Below, piece by piece: positions 42,353-51,037 of a DNA stretch of 64,000 nucleotides. The translations under genes were made by a program, and so were the position numbers. The DNA comes from Chitinophaga jiangningensis. Its GTDB lineage: Bacteria > Bacteroidota > Bacteroidia > Chitinophagales > Chitinophagaceae. The notes under the pieces were generated by a model. That model was not told where the DNA came from. It searched no databases and was given only the letters and a program-made list of their open reading frames with translations. Location of the stretch: assembly GCF_900142605.1 (NCBI RefSeq), contig NZ_FRBL01000006.1, forward strand, positions 310,001-374,000. The letters run 5' to 3'. Each line of letters begins with the position of its first letter. Position 1 is the stretch's first letter.

Positions 42353-43540
42353 ATGGCAAAAGAAACCTTTAAGCGGGATAAACCCCACGTAAACATTGGT
42401 ACCATCGGCCACGTGGACCACGGTAAAACTACCTTGACTGCTGCCATTACCACAATTTTGGCAAACAAGGGTCTGGCAGAGAAGAGAGGTTATGATGAGA
42501 TCGATGCTGCTCCTGAAGAAAAAGAAAGAGGTATCACTATCAATACAGCTCACGTAGAGTATCAGACTGCAAATCGTCACTATGCTCACGTTGACTGCCC
42601 TGGTCACGCTGACTATGTGAAAAATATGATCACTGGTGCTGCTCAGATGGACGGTGCTATCCTGGTGGTAGCCGCTACTGACGGTCCTATGCCACAAACT
42701 CGTGAGCACATCCTCCTGGCTCGTCAGGTAGGTGTACCTCAGGTAGTAGTTTTCATGAACAAAGTTGACCTGGTTGACGATGCTGAACTGCTGGAACTGG
42801 TTGAAATCGAAGTTCGTGATCTGCTGTCTTCCAACGGTTTCGACGGTGATAACGCTCCTGTAATCAAAGGTTCTGCAACCGGCGCTCTGGCTGGCGAAGA
42901 AAAATGGGTTAGCGCTATCGACGAACTGATGGCTGCAGTTGACTCTTACATTCCTCTGCCTCCACGTCCAGTTGATCAACCATTCCTGATGTCTGTAGAG
43001 GACGTATTCTCTATCACAGGTCGTGGTACTGTAGCAACTGGTCGTATCGAACGCGGTCGCATCAAAGTTGGTGAGAACGTTGAGATCGTAGGTCTGCAGG
43101 AAGAGTCTCTGAAATCTACTTGTACTGGTGTTGAGATGTTCAAAAAATTACTGGACGAAGGTGAAGCTGGTGATAACGCTGGTCTGCTCCTCCGCGGTAT
43201 TGAGAAAACTCAGATCCGTCGTGGTATGGTTATCGTGGCACCTGGTTCTATCAAACCTCACTCCGAATTCAAATGCGAAGTATACGTACTGAGCAAAGAA
43301 GAAGGTGGTCGTCACACTCCATTCTTCAACAAATACCGTCCTCAGTTCTACTTCCGTACTACTGACGTAACCGGTGAAGTTGAACTGCCAGCTGGCGTTG
43401 AAATGGTTATGCCTGGTGATAACGTTTCTCTGACCGTTAAACTGATCCAGCCAATTGCGATGGATAAAGGTCTGAAATTCGCTATCCGCGAAGGTGGACG
43501 TACAGTAGGTGCTGGTCAGGTAACTGAAATCCTGAAATAA
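42353..43540 (+). CDS. tuf: Elongation factor Tu
   Basis: A 395-residue GTPase that delivers aminoacyl-tRNA to the ribosome. G1 is GHVDHGKTT (residues about 19-27), the switch regions RGITI and DCPGHADY are present, and NKVD and GSATGALA complete the GTP site. Domains II and III are full length. It is preceded by the tRNA cluster in the usual Bacteroidota order. Codon use is strongly biased, as expected for a very highly expressed gene. Confidence 0.98.
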   Translation: MAKETFKRDKPHVNIGTIGHVDHGKTTLTAAITTILANKGLAEKRGYDEIDAAPEEKERGITINTAHVEYQTANRHYAHVDCPGHADYVKNMITGAAQMDGAILVVAATDGPMPQTREHILLARQVGVPQVVVFMNKVDLVDDAELLELVEIEVRDLLSSNGFDGDNAPVIKGSATGALAGEEKWVSAIDELMAAVDSYIPLPPRPVDQPFLMSVEDVFSITGRGTVATGRIERGRIKVGENVEIVGLQEESLKSTCTGVEMFKKLLDEGEAGDNAGLLLRGIEKTQIRRGMVIVAPGSIKPHSEFKCEVYVLSKEEGGRHTPFFNKYRPQFYFRTTDVTGEVELPAGVEMVMPGDNVSLTVKLIQPIAMDKGLKFAIREGGRTVGAGQVTEILK

Positions 43541-43547
43541 GGTATCT

Positions 43548-43571
43548 ATATTGTGAAGCAATTCACAATAT
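43548..43571 (+). terminator. Hairpin after tuf
   Basis: A 10-bp perfect stem (43548-43557 with 43562-43571, loop gcaa), 8 bp after the tuf stop. It has no good T run, so it may be a processing stem or weak terminator. Confidence 0.5.
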
Positions 43572-43579
43572 CTAAATAA

Positions 43580-43635
43580 AACTGTTAGCTTTGACTATCT
43601 TAGTCTTAAGCTCTGAAAAATCAAAGCTAACAGTT
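43580..43635 (+). repeat. 15-bp inverted repeat upstream of tRNA-Trp
   Basis: Arms are 43580-43594 and 43621-43635, perfectly complementary, with a 26-nt loop. It stands directly before tRNA-Trp. Confidence 0.75.
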
Positions 43636-43640
43636 CATAC

Positions 43641-43711
43641 ACGGGCATGGTGCAACGGTAGCATACGGGTCTCCAAAACCTTTGATCTGGGTTCGAATCC
43701 TAGTGCCCGTG
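43641..43711 (+). tRNA. tRNA-Trp (anticodon CCA)
   Basis: A 71-nt cloverleaf. The acceptor is ACGGGCA with TGCCCGT, discriminator G, and loop CTCCAAA gives CCA. It lies between tuf and secE, as in other Bacteroidota. Confidence 0.97.
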
Positions 43712-43816
43712 CAAGGTTATAAAAATTATAAAATGGTTGAATTGTTGTTATTTTAAAAAAATAAAGCAATTCAACCTTTTTAGGCTTTATCCAATTTGAC
43801 CAAAAATGTATTTTAA

Positions 43817-44014
43817 ATGAATAAGATCAGAAACTATTTCCGCGAGTCTTATCATGAACTGGTTTACAAAGTGTCCTGGCCTACCTGGCAGGAACTGCAG
43901 TCTTCTACCATGGTAGTACTGATCGCAACCCTCTTTGTGACAGCTCTGGTATGGGGCATGGATGCAGCCTCCAACTTCGTGTTAACTCACTATTATCAAT
44001 TATTCAAACACTAA
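43817..44014 (+). CDS. secE: Preprotein translocase subunit SecE
   Basis: A 65-residue single-helix subunit of the SecYEG channel. The amphipathic YFRESYHELVYKVSWPTWQELQSS segment is followed by one membrane helix (about 31-55). This is the short one-helix form found in most bacteria. nusG follows with only 5 bp between stop and start. Confidence 0.95.
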   Translation: MNKIRNYFRESYHELVYKVSWPTWQELQSSTMVVLIATLFVTALVWGMDAASNFVLTHYYQLFKH

Positions 44015-44019
44015 TCAAT

Positions 44020-44586
44020 ATGGACGCAACCAATACTCCTGCGCAGGAAACAAAGTGGTACGTGCTCCGCGTTGTTAGTGGCAAGGAAAAAAAAGTGAAG
44101 GAATATCTGGATATTGAAGTGCGCCGCTCCGACTGGGGTAACGTGATCACCCAGGTCTTCCTGCCAGTGGAAAAAGTTTATAAAGTGCAAGCCGGTAAAA
44201 AAGTAATGCGCGAAAAAAACTTCTACCCTGGTTACGTGATGATCGAAGCCATCGACGGTAAAATGACCGATGAAGTAATCCAATCCATTCGCAATGTATC
44301 TGGTGTAATCCACTTCCTCGGTAAAGAAAAACCAATCGCCCTCCGCAAAGCAGAAGTAAACAAAATGTTAGGTAAAGTGGATGAACTCTCCGATCAGGGA
44401 CTCACCATGAGCGAACCTTTCATCGTTGGCGAAACCATCAAAATTATCGATGGCCCTTTCAACGACTTCAACGGCGTCATCGAAGAAGTAATCGAAGACA
44501 AAAAGAAACTGAAAGTGACCGTGAAAATCTTTGGTCGCGCTACTCCGGTAGAACTCAACTTCATGCAGGTAGAAAAGCTTTCCTAA
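44020..44586 (+). CDS. nusG: Transcription termination/antitermination factor NusG
   Basis: A 188-residue protein. The NGN domain starts WYVLRVVSGKEKKVKEYLD and contains FYPGYVMIEA. A KOW domain ends it (FNDFNGVIEEVIEDKKKLKVTVKIFGRATPVELNF). It links RNA polymerase to the ribosome or Rho. I chose ATG 44020 over a longer in-frame start at 43951 that would overlap secE. Normally rplK follows directly; here a terminator and three other genes intervene. Confidence 0.96.
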   Translation: MDATNTPAQETKWYVLRVVSGKEKKVKEYLDIEVRRSDWGNVITQVFLPVEKVYKVQAGKKVMREKNFYPGYVMIEAIDGKMTDEVIQSIRNVSGVIHFLGKEKPIALRKAEVNKMLGKVDELSDQGLTMSEPFIVGETIKIIDGPFNDFNGVIEEVIEDKKKLKVTVKIFGRATPVELNFMQVEKLS

Positions 44587-44614
44587 GCACCACCACCCGC
44601 ATAATCATATTACT

Positions 44615-44652
44615 CAACGTTCCGGTATCCCACCGGAACGTTGTTCGTTTTA
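44615..44652 (+). terminator. Terminator after nusG
   Basis: An 11-bp perfect stem (44615-44625 with 44633-44643), then TTCGTTTTA. It separates secE-nusG from the transglutaminase-like genes. Confidence 0.8.
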
Positions 44653-44673
44653 TCCCTTACCCGCCAACATATC

Positions 44674-45777
44674 ATGAAGCACCTGCTACTCCTCCTTTCC
44701 ATATTATGCTTCCATACACCTTTATACGCACAGCAAACTGCCAGTGATACCGCAGTCATCAAAATCCCCCCAGCCGCCACCGTATCACCCACTGCCATGG
44801 GTAAATGGCTAAAAGCCAATGCCAGCAATGATTATGATGCGGTAAAATCTCTCTACTACTGGATTGCAAATAACATCCGCTATGATGTAACCCTCGCCAG
44901 CGCCGATAAACCCTATAAAGACACCATTGACGCGGCCATAAAAACACTTACCACCCATGCCGGCACCTGCCAGGGATATACCTGCCTGTTCTTTGAAGTA
45001 TGCCGGCAAGCTAACATCCCCGTCGATCTGATCACCGGCTATACCTACGTGCAGGGACAGCTGTCCACCGATGGCAGCCATGGCTGGCTGGGTGTCCAAC
45101 TAAATGGACAATGGGGAATCATTGATCCCACCTGGGGAGCCGGCGCAGTGGACGACAGTGATGTTTTCCGCTTCTCCTTTACCTGGGAGCAGTTTATGAT
45201 CTCCCCTGAAAAAGCCATTTACACGCATGTACCCTTTGACCCGATTTTCCAATACCTTTCCCACCCAGTAAAACCGGATGAACTACGGGATCATACCTGG
45301 GAAACAGCCGCCAACAGGCCGGCTATTAATTTTGAAGACAGTATTGCTGCCTATAAAAAACAAACAGCCCTGGAACAGGTAAAAAGCAGGATGCGCCGGA
45401 TGGAGGCATATGGCGTTATTAATCAGTTACAAAGAGACGAAGTTTCGTTTCTCCAAAAATCCATCCCGGCGGCTGCCTATAGTACTGACGTGGCTTCCGG
45501 CGCGGATGCCAGATTCCGGACTGCCATCAGTCAATACAATAAGCTGGTAACCCTTATCAGCAATAAAAAATCATGGGGAGGCACTGAATTCCTTATCTGG
45601 TCCGACTATCGCATTAAAGAATGCCAGGACATTCTTGCGGCAGCAAACGCAATACGTTTAACCTTTGACGTTAATGAACAAAACAGGTTAAACTTTGTGA
45701 AAACGGTGAATAAAACGCTCGCCCATCTGCAGAAAGGCCGGAAGGATTTTGTAGAAGTATTGAAGAAAAATCGATAA
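44674..45777 (+). CDS. Secreted transglutaminase-like protein, paralogue 1
   Basis: A 367-residue protein with signal peptide (1-20, ends LYAQ). The transglutaminase-like core carries Cys99 (HAGTCQGYTCLFFEVC), His136 (TDGSHGWLGV) and Asp151 (WGIIDPTWGAG), the papain-like triad of the family. Members may act as proteases, amidases or cross-linking enzymes on the cell envelope; the activity here is not known. The C-terminal half is a helical domain shared with paralogues 2 and 3. The ATG at 44674 follows the nusG terminator closely; no clear promoter is seen between them. Confidence 0.88.
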   Translation: MKHLLLLLSILCFHTPLYAQQTASDTAVIKIPPAATVSPTAMGKWLKANASNDYDAVKSLYYWIANNIRYDVTLASADKPYKDTIDAAIKTLTTHAGTCQGYTCLFFEVCRQANIPVDLITGYTYVQGQLSTDGSHGWLGVQLNGQWGIIDPTWGAGAVDDSDVFRFSFTWEQFMISPEKAIYTHVPFDPIFQYLSHPVKPDELRDHTWETAANRPAINFEDSIAAYKKQTALEQVKSRMRRMEAYGVINQLQRDEVSFLQKSIPAAAYSTDVASGADARFRTAISQYNKLVTLISNKKSWGGTEFLIWSDYRIKECQDILAAANAIRLTFDVNEQNRLNFVKTVNKTLAHLQKGRKDFVEVLKKNR

Positions 45778-45865
45778 AACATCATTGATGGTGTATTGAG
45801 GATTGCTAAAATTATATACAACGGAAAATCAACGGGTTAATTAGTAAATCTGAATAGTAACGCCA

Positions 45866-45873
45866 TATATTTG
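45866..45873 (+). promoter_or_regulatory. Possible -7 element for paralogue 2
   Basis: TATATTTG matches TAnnTTTG; no TTG at the expected distance upstream. The ATG of paralogue 2 is 48 bp further on. Confidence 0.45.
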
Positions 45874-45921
45874 CAGCGTTTTAGACCAATAGGAGACAGT
45901 AACCAAATTATAACCCAACTT

Positions 45922-47136
45922 ATGAGATTAATTGCCGCCGTGGGAATTGCGGTGATGCTGGGAACGGCATCCACCGGCAATGCACAGACGACAAAAGCGA
46001 AGCCTGTTGCCAGCCAGACAATTACCTATGCTAAGATTCCGGATACGGAAGTGATGACGTCCACCGCGATGGCTGAGTGGGTGAAAAATAACACCAGTAA
46101 TCAAACGGAAGCACTGAGAGCTATTTATGCATGGATCGGGAAAAACGTGGTGTATGACACCAGGAATACCTATGATCCGCAATACTATAAGGATACCACA
46201 GACGCTGCCTTAAAAACCCTTCGCACCCGGCAGGCTATCTGTTACGGCTACTCGTCACTTTTCGTGGAAATTGCCCGAAAAGCCGGAATTTCTGCCATGT
46301 TGGTGTCCGGATATACCGTGAGTGGCTCGCAATTGAGTGCGGATGGCAGCCATGCCTGGGTCGCCGTAAATGTAGGGGATAAATGGTCGCTCATTGATCC
46401 TACGTGGGCGGCAGGAGGAGTGAGCGGTAATAAGTTTTACCCTTCCTTTACATGGAAATATTTTATGGTGGCACCTGATGTCTACATAAAAACCCATGTA
46501 CCATTTGATCCGATGTACCAGTTCCTGGAACATCCGCATACCCATACCGCAATAAAGGAAAATAACTGGACCGACGCTGCTGCCCGCCCGGTATTTGCTT
46601 TTGCAGATACCATTGCTGCCTGGAACAGGCTCGACAGTACTGCCAGACTCGAAAATGCGGTGGACAGGATCCGGAGGTTTGGCGTGAGTAATATGTATGT
46701 ATCTACCGAATTGAGTTATATGATACAGGTGCTGGATGTAGGTCGCCAGAATGCTAAGGTGGCGGCGCACAACGCCATGGCTGATAAATTCAATGCTACC
46801 ACAGGGAAGTACAATGAGCTGGTGAATGATTTCAATGCCTATGTGGTATTTAAGAACAAGCAGTTTACACCAGCTAAACCCGACAAGGAAATAAGAGAGT
46901 GGATAGATACGATGGCAGCCAATGTGGATAACATCACCACTGCCTTAAATGAGATTGTGTTTGATGGTGGCAGTAATAATGCGAGGTCGGTGAATGAGGC
47001 GAAGCGTTCCGCAAAGGATATGAAAGACAGGATTGCGGAGGAGCAGGCATTTGTGACTAAATATCTCAAAACCGGCAAGCTGTTCAGGAAGTCACTTTTT
47101 TACAAAATGACCTGGATGGGTATCCCTGTGAATTAA
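45922..47136 (+). CDS. Secreted transglutaminase-like protein, paralogue 2
   Basis: A 404-residue homologue of the gene before it. Signal peptide 1-22 ends GNAQ. The triad is Cys107 (RQAICYGYSSLFVEIARKAG), His144 (ADGSHAWVAV) and Asp159 (WSLIDPTWAAGG), with the same Cys-His spacing of 37 and His-Asp spacing of 15 as its paralogues. The C-terminal domain has FNATTGKYNELVNDFNAYVVFKNKQF and two further helical stretches. I chose ATG 45922 for the signal peptide. It likely shares a transcript with paralogue 3 (48-bp gap). Confidence 0.88.
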   Translation: MRLIAAVGIAVMLGTASTGNAQTTKAKPVASQTITYAKIPDTEVMTSTAMAEWVKNNTSNQTEALRAIYAWIGKNVVYDTRNTYDPQYYKDTTDAALKTLRTRQAICYGYSSLFVEIARKAGISAMLVSGYTVSGSQLSADGSHAWVAVNVGDKWSLIDPTWAAGGVSGNKFYPSFTWKYFMVAPDVYIKTHVPFDPMYQFLEHPHTHTAIKENNWTDAAARPVFAFADTIAAWNRLDSTARLENAVDRIRRFGVSNMYVSTELSYMIQVLDVGRQNAKVAAHNAMADKFNATTGKYNELVNDFNAYVVFKNKQFTPAKPDKEIREWIDTMAANVDNITTALNEIVFDGGSNNARSVNEAKRSAKDMKDRIAEEQAFVTKYLKTGKLFRKSLFYKMTWMGIPVN

Positions 47137-47184
47137 GGTTTAAATTTTTTAAATTTAGGAGAGAGAGAGTTAATTATCCCTACC

Positions 47185-48360
47185 ATGAGCATAGTAATCG
47201 TACTGGCGTGTTTGCTGACGGTATCGTCAGCAAATGCGCAGGCACCTAAGCCAGCAAAACCTGCTCCGGCCGTAGTGGCTATTCCGGATGCAGTGACTAA
47301 CAGTCCAGCCGATATGGCTAAGTGGCTGAAAACCCATACCACCAGCAATCAGGCCTTTCAGCAGGCGTTATATCAATGGATTGCCACACATATAGCCTAC
47401 GATATTCCGGGCATGTACCAGCAAAAGAATTACAGGGATACTGCGGCGGTATTGCAGCAGGTGTTGAGATCCCGGGTGGGGGTATGTGCAGATTATGCCA
47501 GTTTATACGCCCGTGTATGCCAGGAGGCTGGTATTACGGCATATACGGTAAACGGGTATTGCCTGGAGAATGGGACTTTAGCGCCTACCGGTGCCCATGA
47601 CTGGGTGGTGGTGAAGAATGGGGCACAGTGGACCGTAACAGATCCAACCTGGGGGGCTGGGACGGTGGATGGTGCGAGGTTTACACCTAAGCTGAACTGG
47701 GAATGGTTCCAGGTATCGCCGCAGGTGGCGGTAAAGCGTCATATCCCGTTTGATCCGATGTGGCAGTTGCTGACCAATCCGGTAAGGCACGATGAGGTGG
47801 GCGTTTCGAGGCAGAGTGGGCCGGCGTTTAATTACAATGATACTATTAATAAATACCTGCGGCTGCCGCGGTATGAGCGACTGGCCGGATCGCTGGCCAG
47901 GATAGAGCGTTATGGCGGTGCAGCTAATCCGTTTGTGATGGCAGAGCTGGACTGGCTGCGGCAAACGGTGAAGGTATTGGCTGGCAACCGGGAGATTGAG
48001 GAGCGGAACAGGCTGGTGGACCAGTTTAATGTGGCTAATGCGGATTATGCCGGGCTGGTGAAGGGGTACAACGAGTATGTGTCATTTAAGAACAGTCAGT
48101 TTTTGCCGGAGAAGCCTGATATGACTGTCAGGAAGATGATGGATGCGCTGGTGGGCATGGCAGAGGACCTGAGCCGGCGTTTGGCGGCGATGCATGGTAC
48201 GGATGCTGCCATGGTGGATCATTTGCGGGAGCTGGGTGCTGCGGTGGAGGAGATGAGAGGCAGGATAAGGACCGAGGATCAGTTCGTTAGCCGTTACTTA
48301 AAAACGGAGAAGGCGAAACGCCGGTCATTATTTTATGTAGATGTGGTGGAGAAGTCGTAA
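47185..48360 (+). CDS. Secreted transglutaminase-like protein, paralogue 3
   Basis: A 391-residue homologue. Signal peptide 1-19 (SSANAQ) precedes a Pro/Ala/Lys-rich linker. The triad is Cys101 (RVGVCADYASLYARVC), His138 (TGAHDWVVV) and Asp153 (WTVTDPTWGAG). The ordinary SH of the His motif is AH here. A C-terminal helical domain with FNVANADYAGLVKGYNEYVSFKNSQF matches paralogue 2 best. The stop is 100 bp before the rplK promoter. Base composition is higher in G than in its neighbours in the ribosomal block. Confidence 0.88.
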   Translation: MSIVIVLACLLTVSSANAQAPKPAKPAPAVVAIPDAVTNSPADMAKWLKTHTTSNQAFQQALYQWIATHIAYDIPGMYQQKNYRDTAAVLQQVLRSRVGVCADYASLYARVCQEAGITAYTVNGYCLENGTLAPTGAHDWVVVKNGAQWTVTDPTWGAGTVDGARFTPKLNWEWFQVSPQVAVKRHIPFDPMWQLLTNPVRHDEVGVSRQSGPAFNYNDTINKYLRLPRYERLAGSLARIERYGGAANPFVMAELDWLRQTVKVLAGNREIEERNRLVDQFNVANADYAGLVKGYNEYVSFKNSQFLPEKPDMTVRKMMDALVGMAEDLSRRLAAMHGTDAAMVDHLRELGAAVEEMRGRIRTEDQFVSRYLKTEKAKRRSLFYVDVVEKS

Positions 48361-48461
48361 CTTTGCACGCTTCGTATATAAGGAAAAAATTCGGGTAATG
48401 CAATAGATTTGTAAAAAAATCTCTTTCGTTAGCAAAAAGGATGCCCAAATTCAAATACTTT

Positions 48462-48491
48462 TTGGCGAGTTAATATTATTATATACCTTTG
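48462..48491 (+). promoter_or_regulatory. Promoter of the rplK-rpoC block
   Basis: TTG at 48462-48464, a 19-nt spacer, TACCTTTG at 48484-48491. It lies 90 bp before the rplK ATG. Confidence 0.9.
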
Positions 48492-48580
48492 CATCCCGTT
48501 TAAAAGGTTATTTTCGTTCCTTTTAGTTTTGGGAGTTCTCTGTTTTGCAGAGGGCGCTTAACCAAATTAAATAATAAAGT

Positions 48581-49024
48581 ATGGCAAAAGAGATCGCAAC
48601 GTACGTGAAATTGCAGGTAAAAGGCGGCCAAGCCAACCCTGCACCTCCAATCGGACCTGCTCTGGGTTCTAAAGGTGTGAACATCATGGAGTTTTGCAAA
48701 CAGTTCAATGCTCGTACCCAGGATAAAATTGGGAAGGTATTGCCTGTGTTGCTGACTGTTTACACTGACAAATCATTTGACTTCGTAATTAAGACGCCTC
48801 CGGCTCCAGTTCAGCTGAAGGAAGCTGCTAAAATTCAAAGTGGTTCTAAAGAACCAAACCGTAACAAGGTGGGCAAAGTAACCTGGGCTCAGGTTGAAGC
48901 TATTGCACAGGATAAGATGGCAGATCTGAACTGCTTCACCCTGAACAGTGCGATGAGCATGGTTGCAGGTACTGCGCGTAGCATGGGTATTACTGTAGAA
49001 GGTAAAGCTCCTTGGGAAAACTAA
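48581..49024 (+). CDS. rplK: 50S ribosomal protein L11
   Basis: A 147-residue protein of the GTPase-associated centre. It starts MAKEIATYVKLQVKGGQANPAPPIGPALGSKGVNIMEFCKQFN with the Pro-rich hinge and the C-terminal rRNA-binding half (PPAPVQLKEAAKIQSGSKEPNRNKVG). rplA follows 42 bp later. Confidence 0.98.
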   Translation: MAKEIATYVKLQVKGGQANPAPPIGPALGSKGVNIMEFCKQFNARTQDKIGKVLPVLLTVYTDKSFDFVIKTPPAPVQLKEAAKIQSGSKEPNRNKVGKVTWAQVEAIAQDKMADLNCFTLNSAMSMVAGTARSMGITVEGKAPWEN

Positions 49025-49066
49025 TTGTTTCACCCTGTTAAGGCAGGACTTAAAATCATTTTGAAA

Positions 49067-49756
49067 ATGGCAACTAAAAAGAGAAAAGTAGCTGAAGCAA
49101 AGGTGGACAAAAACAAACAGTACACCCTGAAAGAAGCTTCCAGCTTAGTAAAAGAAATCAATTGCACTAAATTCGACTCTTCTGTCGATATCCATATCCG
49201 CTTAGGCGTTGATCCTAAGAAAGCAGACCAGGCTATCCGTGGTTCCGTAACGCTTCCTCACGGTACTGGTAAAACAAAAAGAGTGTTAGTACTTTGCACC
49301 CCTGATAAAGAAGCGGCTGCAAAAGAGGCTGGCGCAGATTTCGTAGGTCTGGACGAATTCATCACTAAGATTGAAGGCGGTTGGACTGATATCGATGTAA
49401 TCGTAGCTACACCTGCTGTGATGCCTAAAATCGGTAAACTGGGTAAAATCTTAGGTCCACGTAACCTGATGCCTAACCCTAAAACCGGTACTGTTACTAA
49501 CGACGTGGCAGCGGCTGTAAACGATGTTAAAGGCGGTAAAATTTCCTTCAAGGTTGATAAAGCTGGTATCATCCACGCTTCTATCGGTCGTGTATCTTTT
49601 GGTGTTGAGAAAATTGAGCAGAACTCTCTGGAGCTGATCAATGCTATCATCAAGCTGAAACCAGCTACTGCTAAAGGTACTTACCTGAAAGGCCTGTCTA
49701 TGGCTGCTACAATGAGCCCAGGTATCGCTATCGACACTAAATCTGTTCAAAACTAA
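49067..49756 (+). CDS. rplA: 50S ribosomal protein L1
   Basis: A 229-residue protein of the L1 stalk. Motifs: FDSSVDIHIRLGVDPKKADQAIRGSVTLPHGTGKTKRVLV, MPKIGKLGKILGPRNLMPNPKTGTV, and KGTYLKGLSMAATMSPGIAID. I chose ATG 49067; the upstream part of the frame is not typical. It may repress its own operon by binding the leader, as in other bacteria. Confidence 0.97.
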   Translation: MATKKRKVAEAKVDKNKQYTLKEASSLVKEINCTKFDSSVDIHIRLGVDPKKADQAIRGSVTLPHGTGKTKRVLVLCTPDKEAAAKEAGADFVGLDEFITKIEGGWTDIDVIVATPAVMPKIGKLGKILGPRNLMPNPKTGTVTNDVAAAVNDVKGGKISFKVDKAGIIHASIGRVSFGVEKIEQNSLELINAIIKLKPATAKGTYLKGLSMAATMSPGIAIDTKSVQN

Positions 49757-49771
49757 TTGATCACGAGTGTG

Positions 49772-49799
49772 TAGCCTGTGTTCGAGAGGGTATGGGCTA
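49772..49799 (+). promoter_or_regulatory. Possible L10 leader stem before rplJ
   Basis: TAGCC (49772-49776) pairs with GGGCTA (49794-49799) across the 60-bp rplA-rplJ gap. In many bacteria L10 and L7/L12 bind such a leader to repress translation; the fold here is only suggestive. Confidence 0.35.
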
Positions 49800-49816
49800 G
49801 CTGCAAACGTAATAAT

Positions 49817-50353
49817 ATGAATAAAGATCAAAAAAATGAAGTGATCGAACTGCTGAAAGGCAAGTTCTCTCAATACAGCAACTTCTACATCACTAACACC
49901 GAATCACTGACTGTTGCGCAGGTTAATGACCTGAGGAAAGTGTGCTTCGACAAGAATGTAGAAATGAAGGTTGCTAAAAACACCCTGATTAAGAAGGCAC
50001 TGGAATCTCTGGATGCTGAGAAATATGCAGGTATTTATGAAGCACTGCACGGTGTGACTGCCCTGATGTTCTCTGATTCTCCAAAAGAGCCGGCTGTAAT
50101 CATCTCTTCTTTCCGTAAAGCTAACAACAAGCTGGAAAAACCAGTTCTGAAAGCTGCTTTTGTTGCTGACGAGATTTTCATCGGCGACAACCAGCTGAAA
50201 GCGCTGACCGAGATCAAAACCAAAAACGAGCTCATCGGCGAAGTTATTGGTCTCCTCCAGTCTCCTGCAAAACGCGTTATTGCTGCTCTCCTGGAGAAAG
50301 GCAAAAACGAAGGTGGCGAAGCTGTGGCAGCAGAAGCTCCAGCGGCAGAGTAA
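49817..50353 (+). CDS. rplJ: 50S ribosomal protein L10
   Basis: A 178-residue base of the L7/L12 stalk. The N-terminal rRNA-binding domain has MNKDQKNEVIELLKGKFSQYSNFYITNTESLT and KVAKNTLIKKAL; the C-terminal helix that holds L7/L12 dimers ends in an Ala/Glu-rich tail. I chose ATG 49817. Confidence 0.96.
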   Translation: MNKDQKNEVIELLKGKFSQYSNFYITNTESLTVAQVNDLRKVCFDKNVEMKVAKNTLIKKALESLDAEKYAGIYEALHGVTALMFSDSPKEPAVIISSFRKANNKLEKPVLKAAFVADEIFIGDNQLKALTEIKTKNELIGEVIGLLQSPAKRVIAALLEKGKNEGGEAVAAEAPAAE

Positions 50354-50446
50354 TTTTTGGGAGAGTATTCTCCCCACAACACATTGGCTTCCAAGTCATA
50401 ATATATAATTAACAACAATTACAAAAAATATCTAAATTTTTATAAA

Positions 50447-50818
50447 ATGGCAGACGTAAAAGCATTAGCCGAACAATTAGTAGGTTTAACTGTTAAGGAA
50501 GTTCAGGAACTCGCAGATGTTCTGAAAAGCGAATATGGTATCGAACCAGCAGCTGCTGCAGTAGTAGTATCTGGCGGTGGCGATGGCGGTGCAGCTGTTG
50601 AAGAGAAAACTGCTTTCAACGTTATCCTGAAATCTGCAGGTGCTAGCAAACTGAACGTAGTTAAGGTTGTAAAAGACCTGACTGGTCTCGGTCTGAAAGA
50701 AGCAAAAGAACTGGTTGACGGCGCTCCTAAATCAGTAAAAGAAGGCGTTAGCAAAGCTGAAGCAGAAGATCTGAAAGCTAAGCTGACTGAAGCTGGTGCT
50801 GAAGTTGAAATTCAGTAA
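50447..50818 (+). CDS. rplL: 50S ribosomal protein L7/L12
   Basis: A 123-residue stalk protein. The N-terminal dimerisation helix is followed by an Ala/Val/Gly-rich hinge (about 38-52) and the globular C-terminal domain EKTAFNVILKSAGASKLNVVKVVKDLTGLGLKEAKELVDGAPKSVKEGVS. It recruits translation GTPases. Confidence 0.98.
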   Translation: MADVKALAEQLVGLTVKEVQELADVLKSEYGIEPAAAAVVVSGGGDGGAAVEEKTAFNVILKSAGASKLNVVKVVKDLTGLGLKEAKELVDGAPKSVKEGVSKAEAEDLKAKLTEAGAEVEIQ

Positions 50819-50846
50819 TTCTTTGCTTAAGATATACATCTTTTAA

Positions 50847-50877
50847 AGGTCAAAAGTGCGCACAGCACTTTTGGCCT
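50847..50877 (+). terminator. Attenuator-like hairpin between rplL and rpoB
   Basis: A 13-bp stem (50847-50859 with 50865-50877, one G-T pair, loop gcaca), then TATTCCCTTT. Partial termination here would set the ribosomal protein to RNA polymerase ratio, as known for the E. coli rplL-rpoB junction. Confidence 0.65.
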
Positions 50878-51037
50878 TATTCCCTTTGGGAAAGTGTCTT
50901 TTTCAGAGAGTCAAAATAGGGAATCACATGAGTGAATTTGACAATGTGCAAGAGGCAATACTTAACATGATGGGATATTGGCAAAGAAACCTTAATTTCC
51001 CTAATTCTTACAAGTCATATAACTGCTAACTTCGAAT

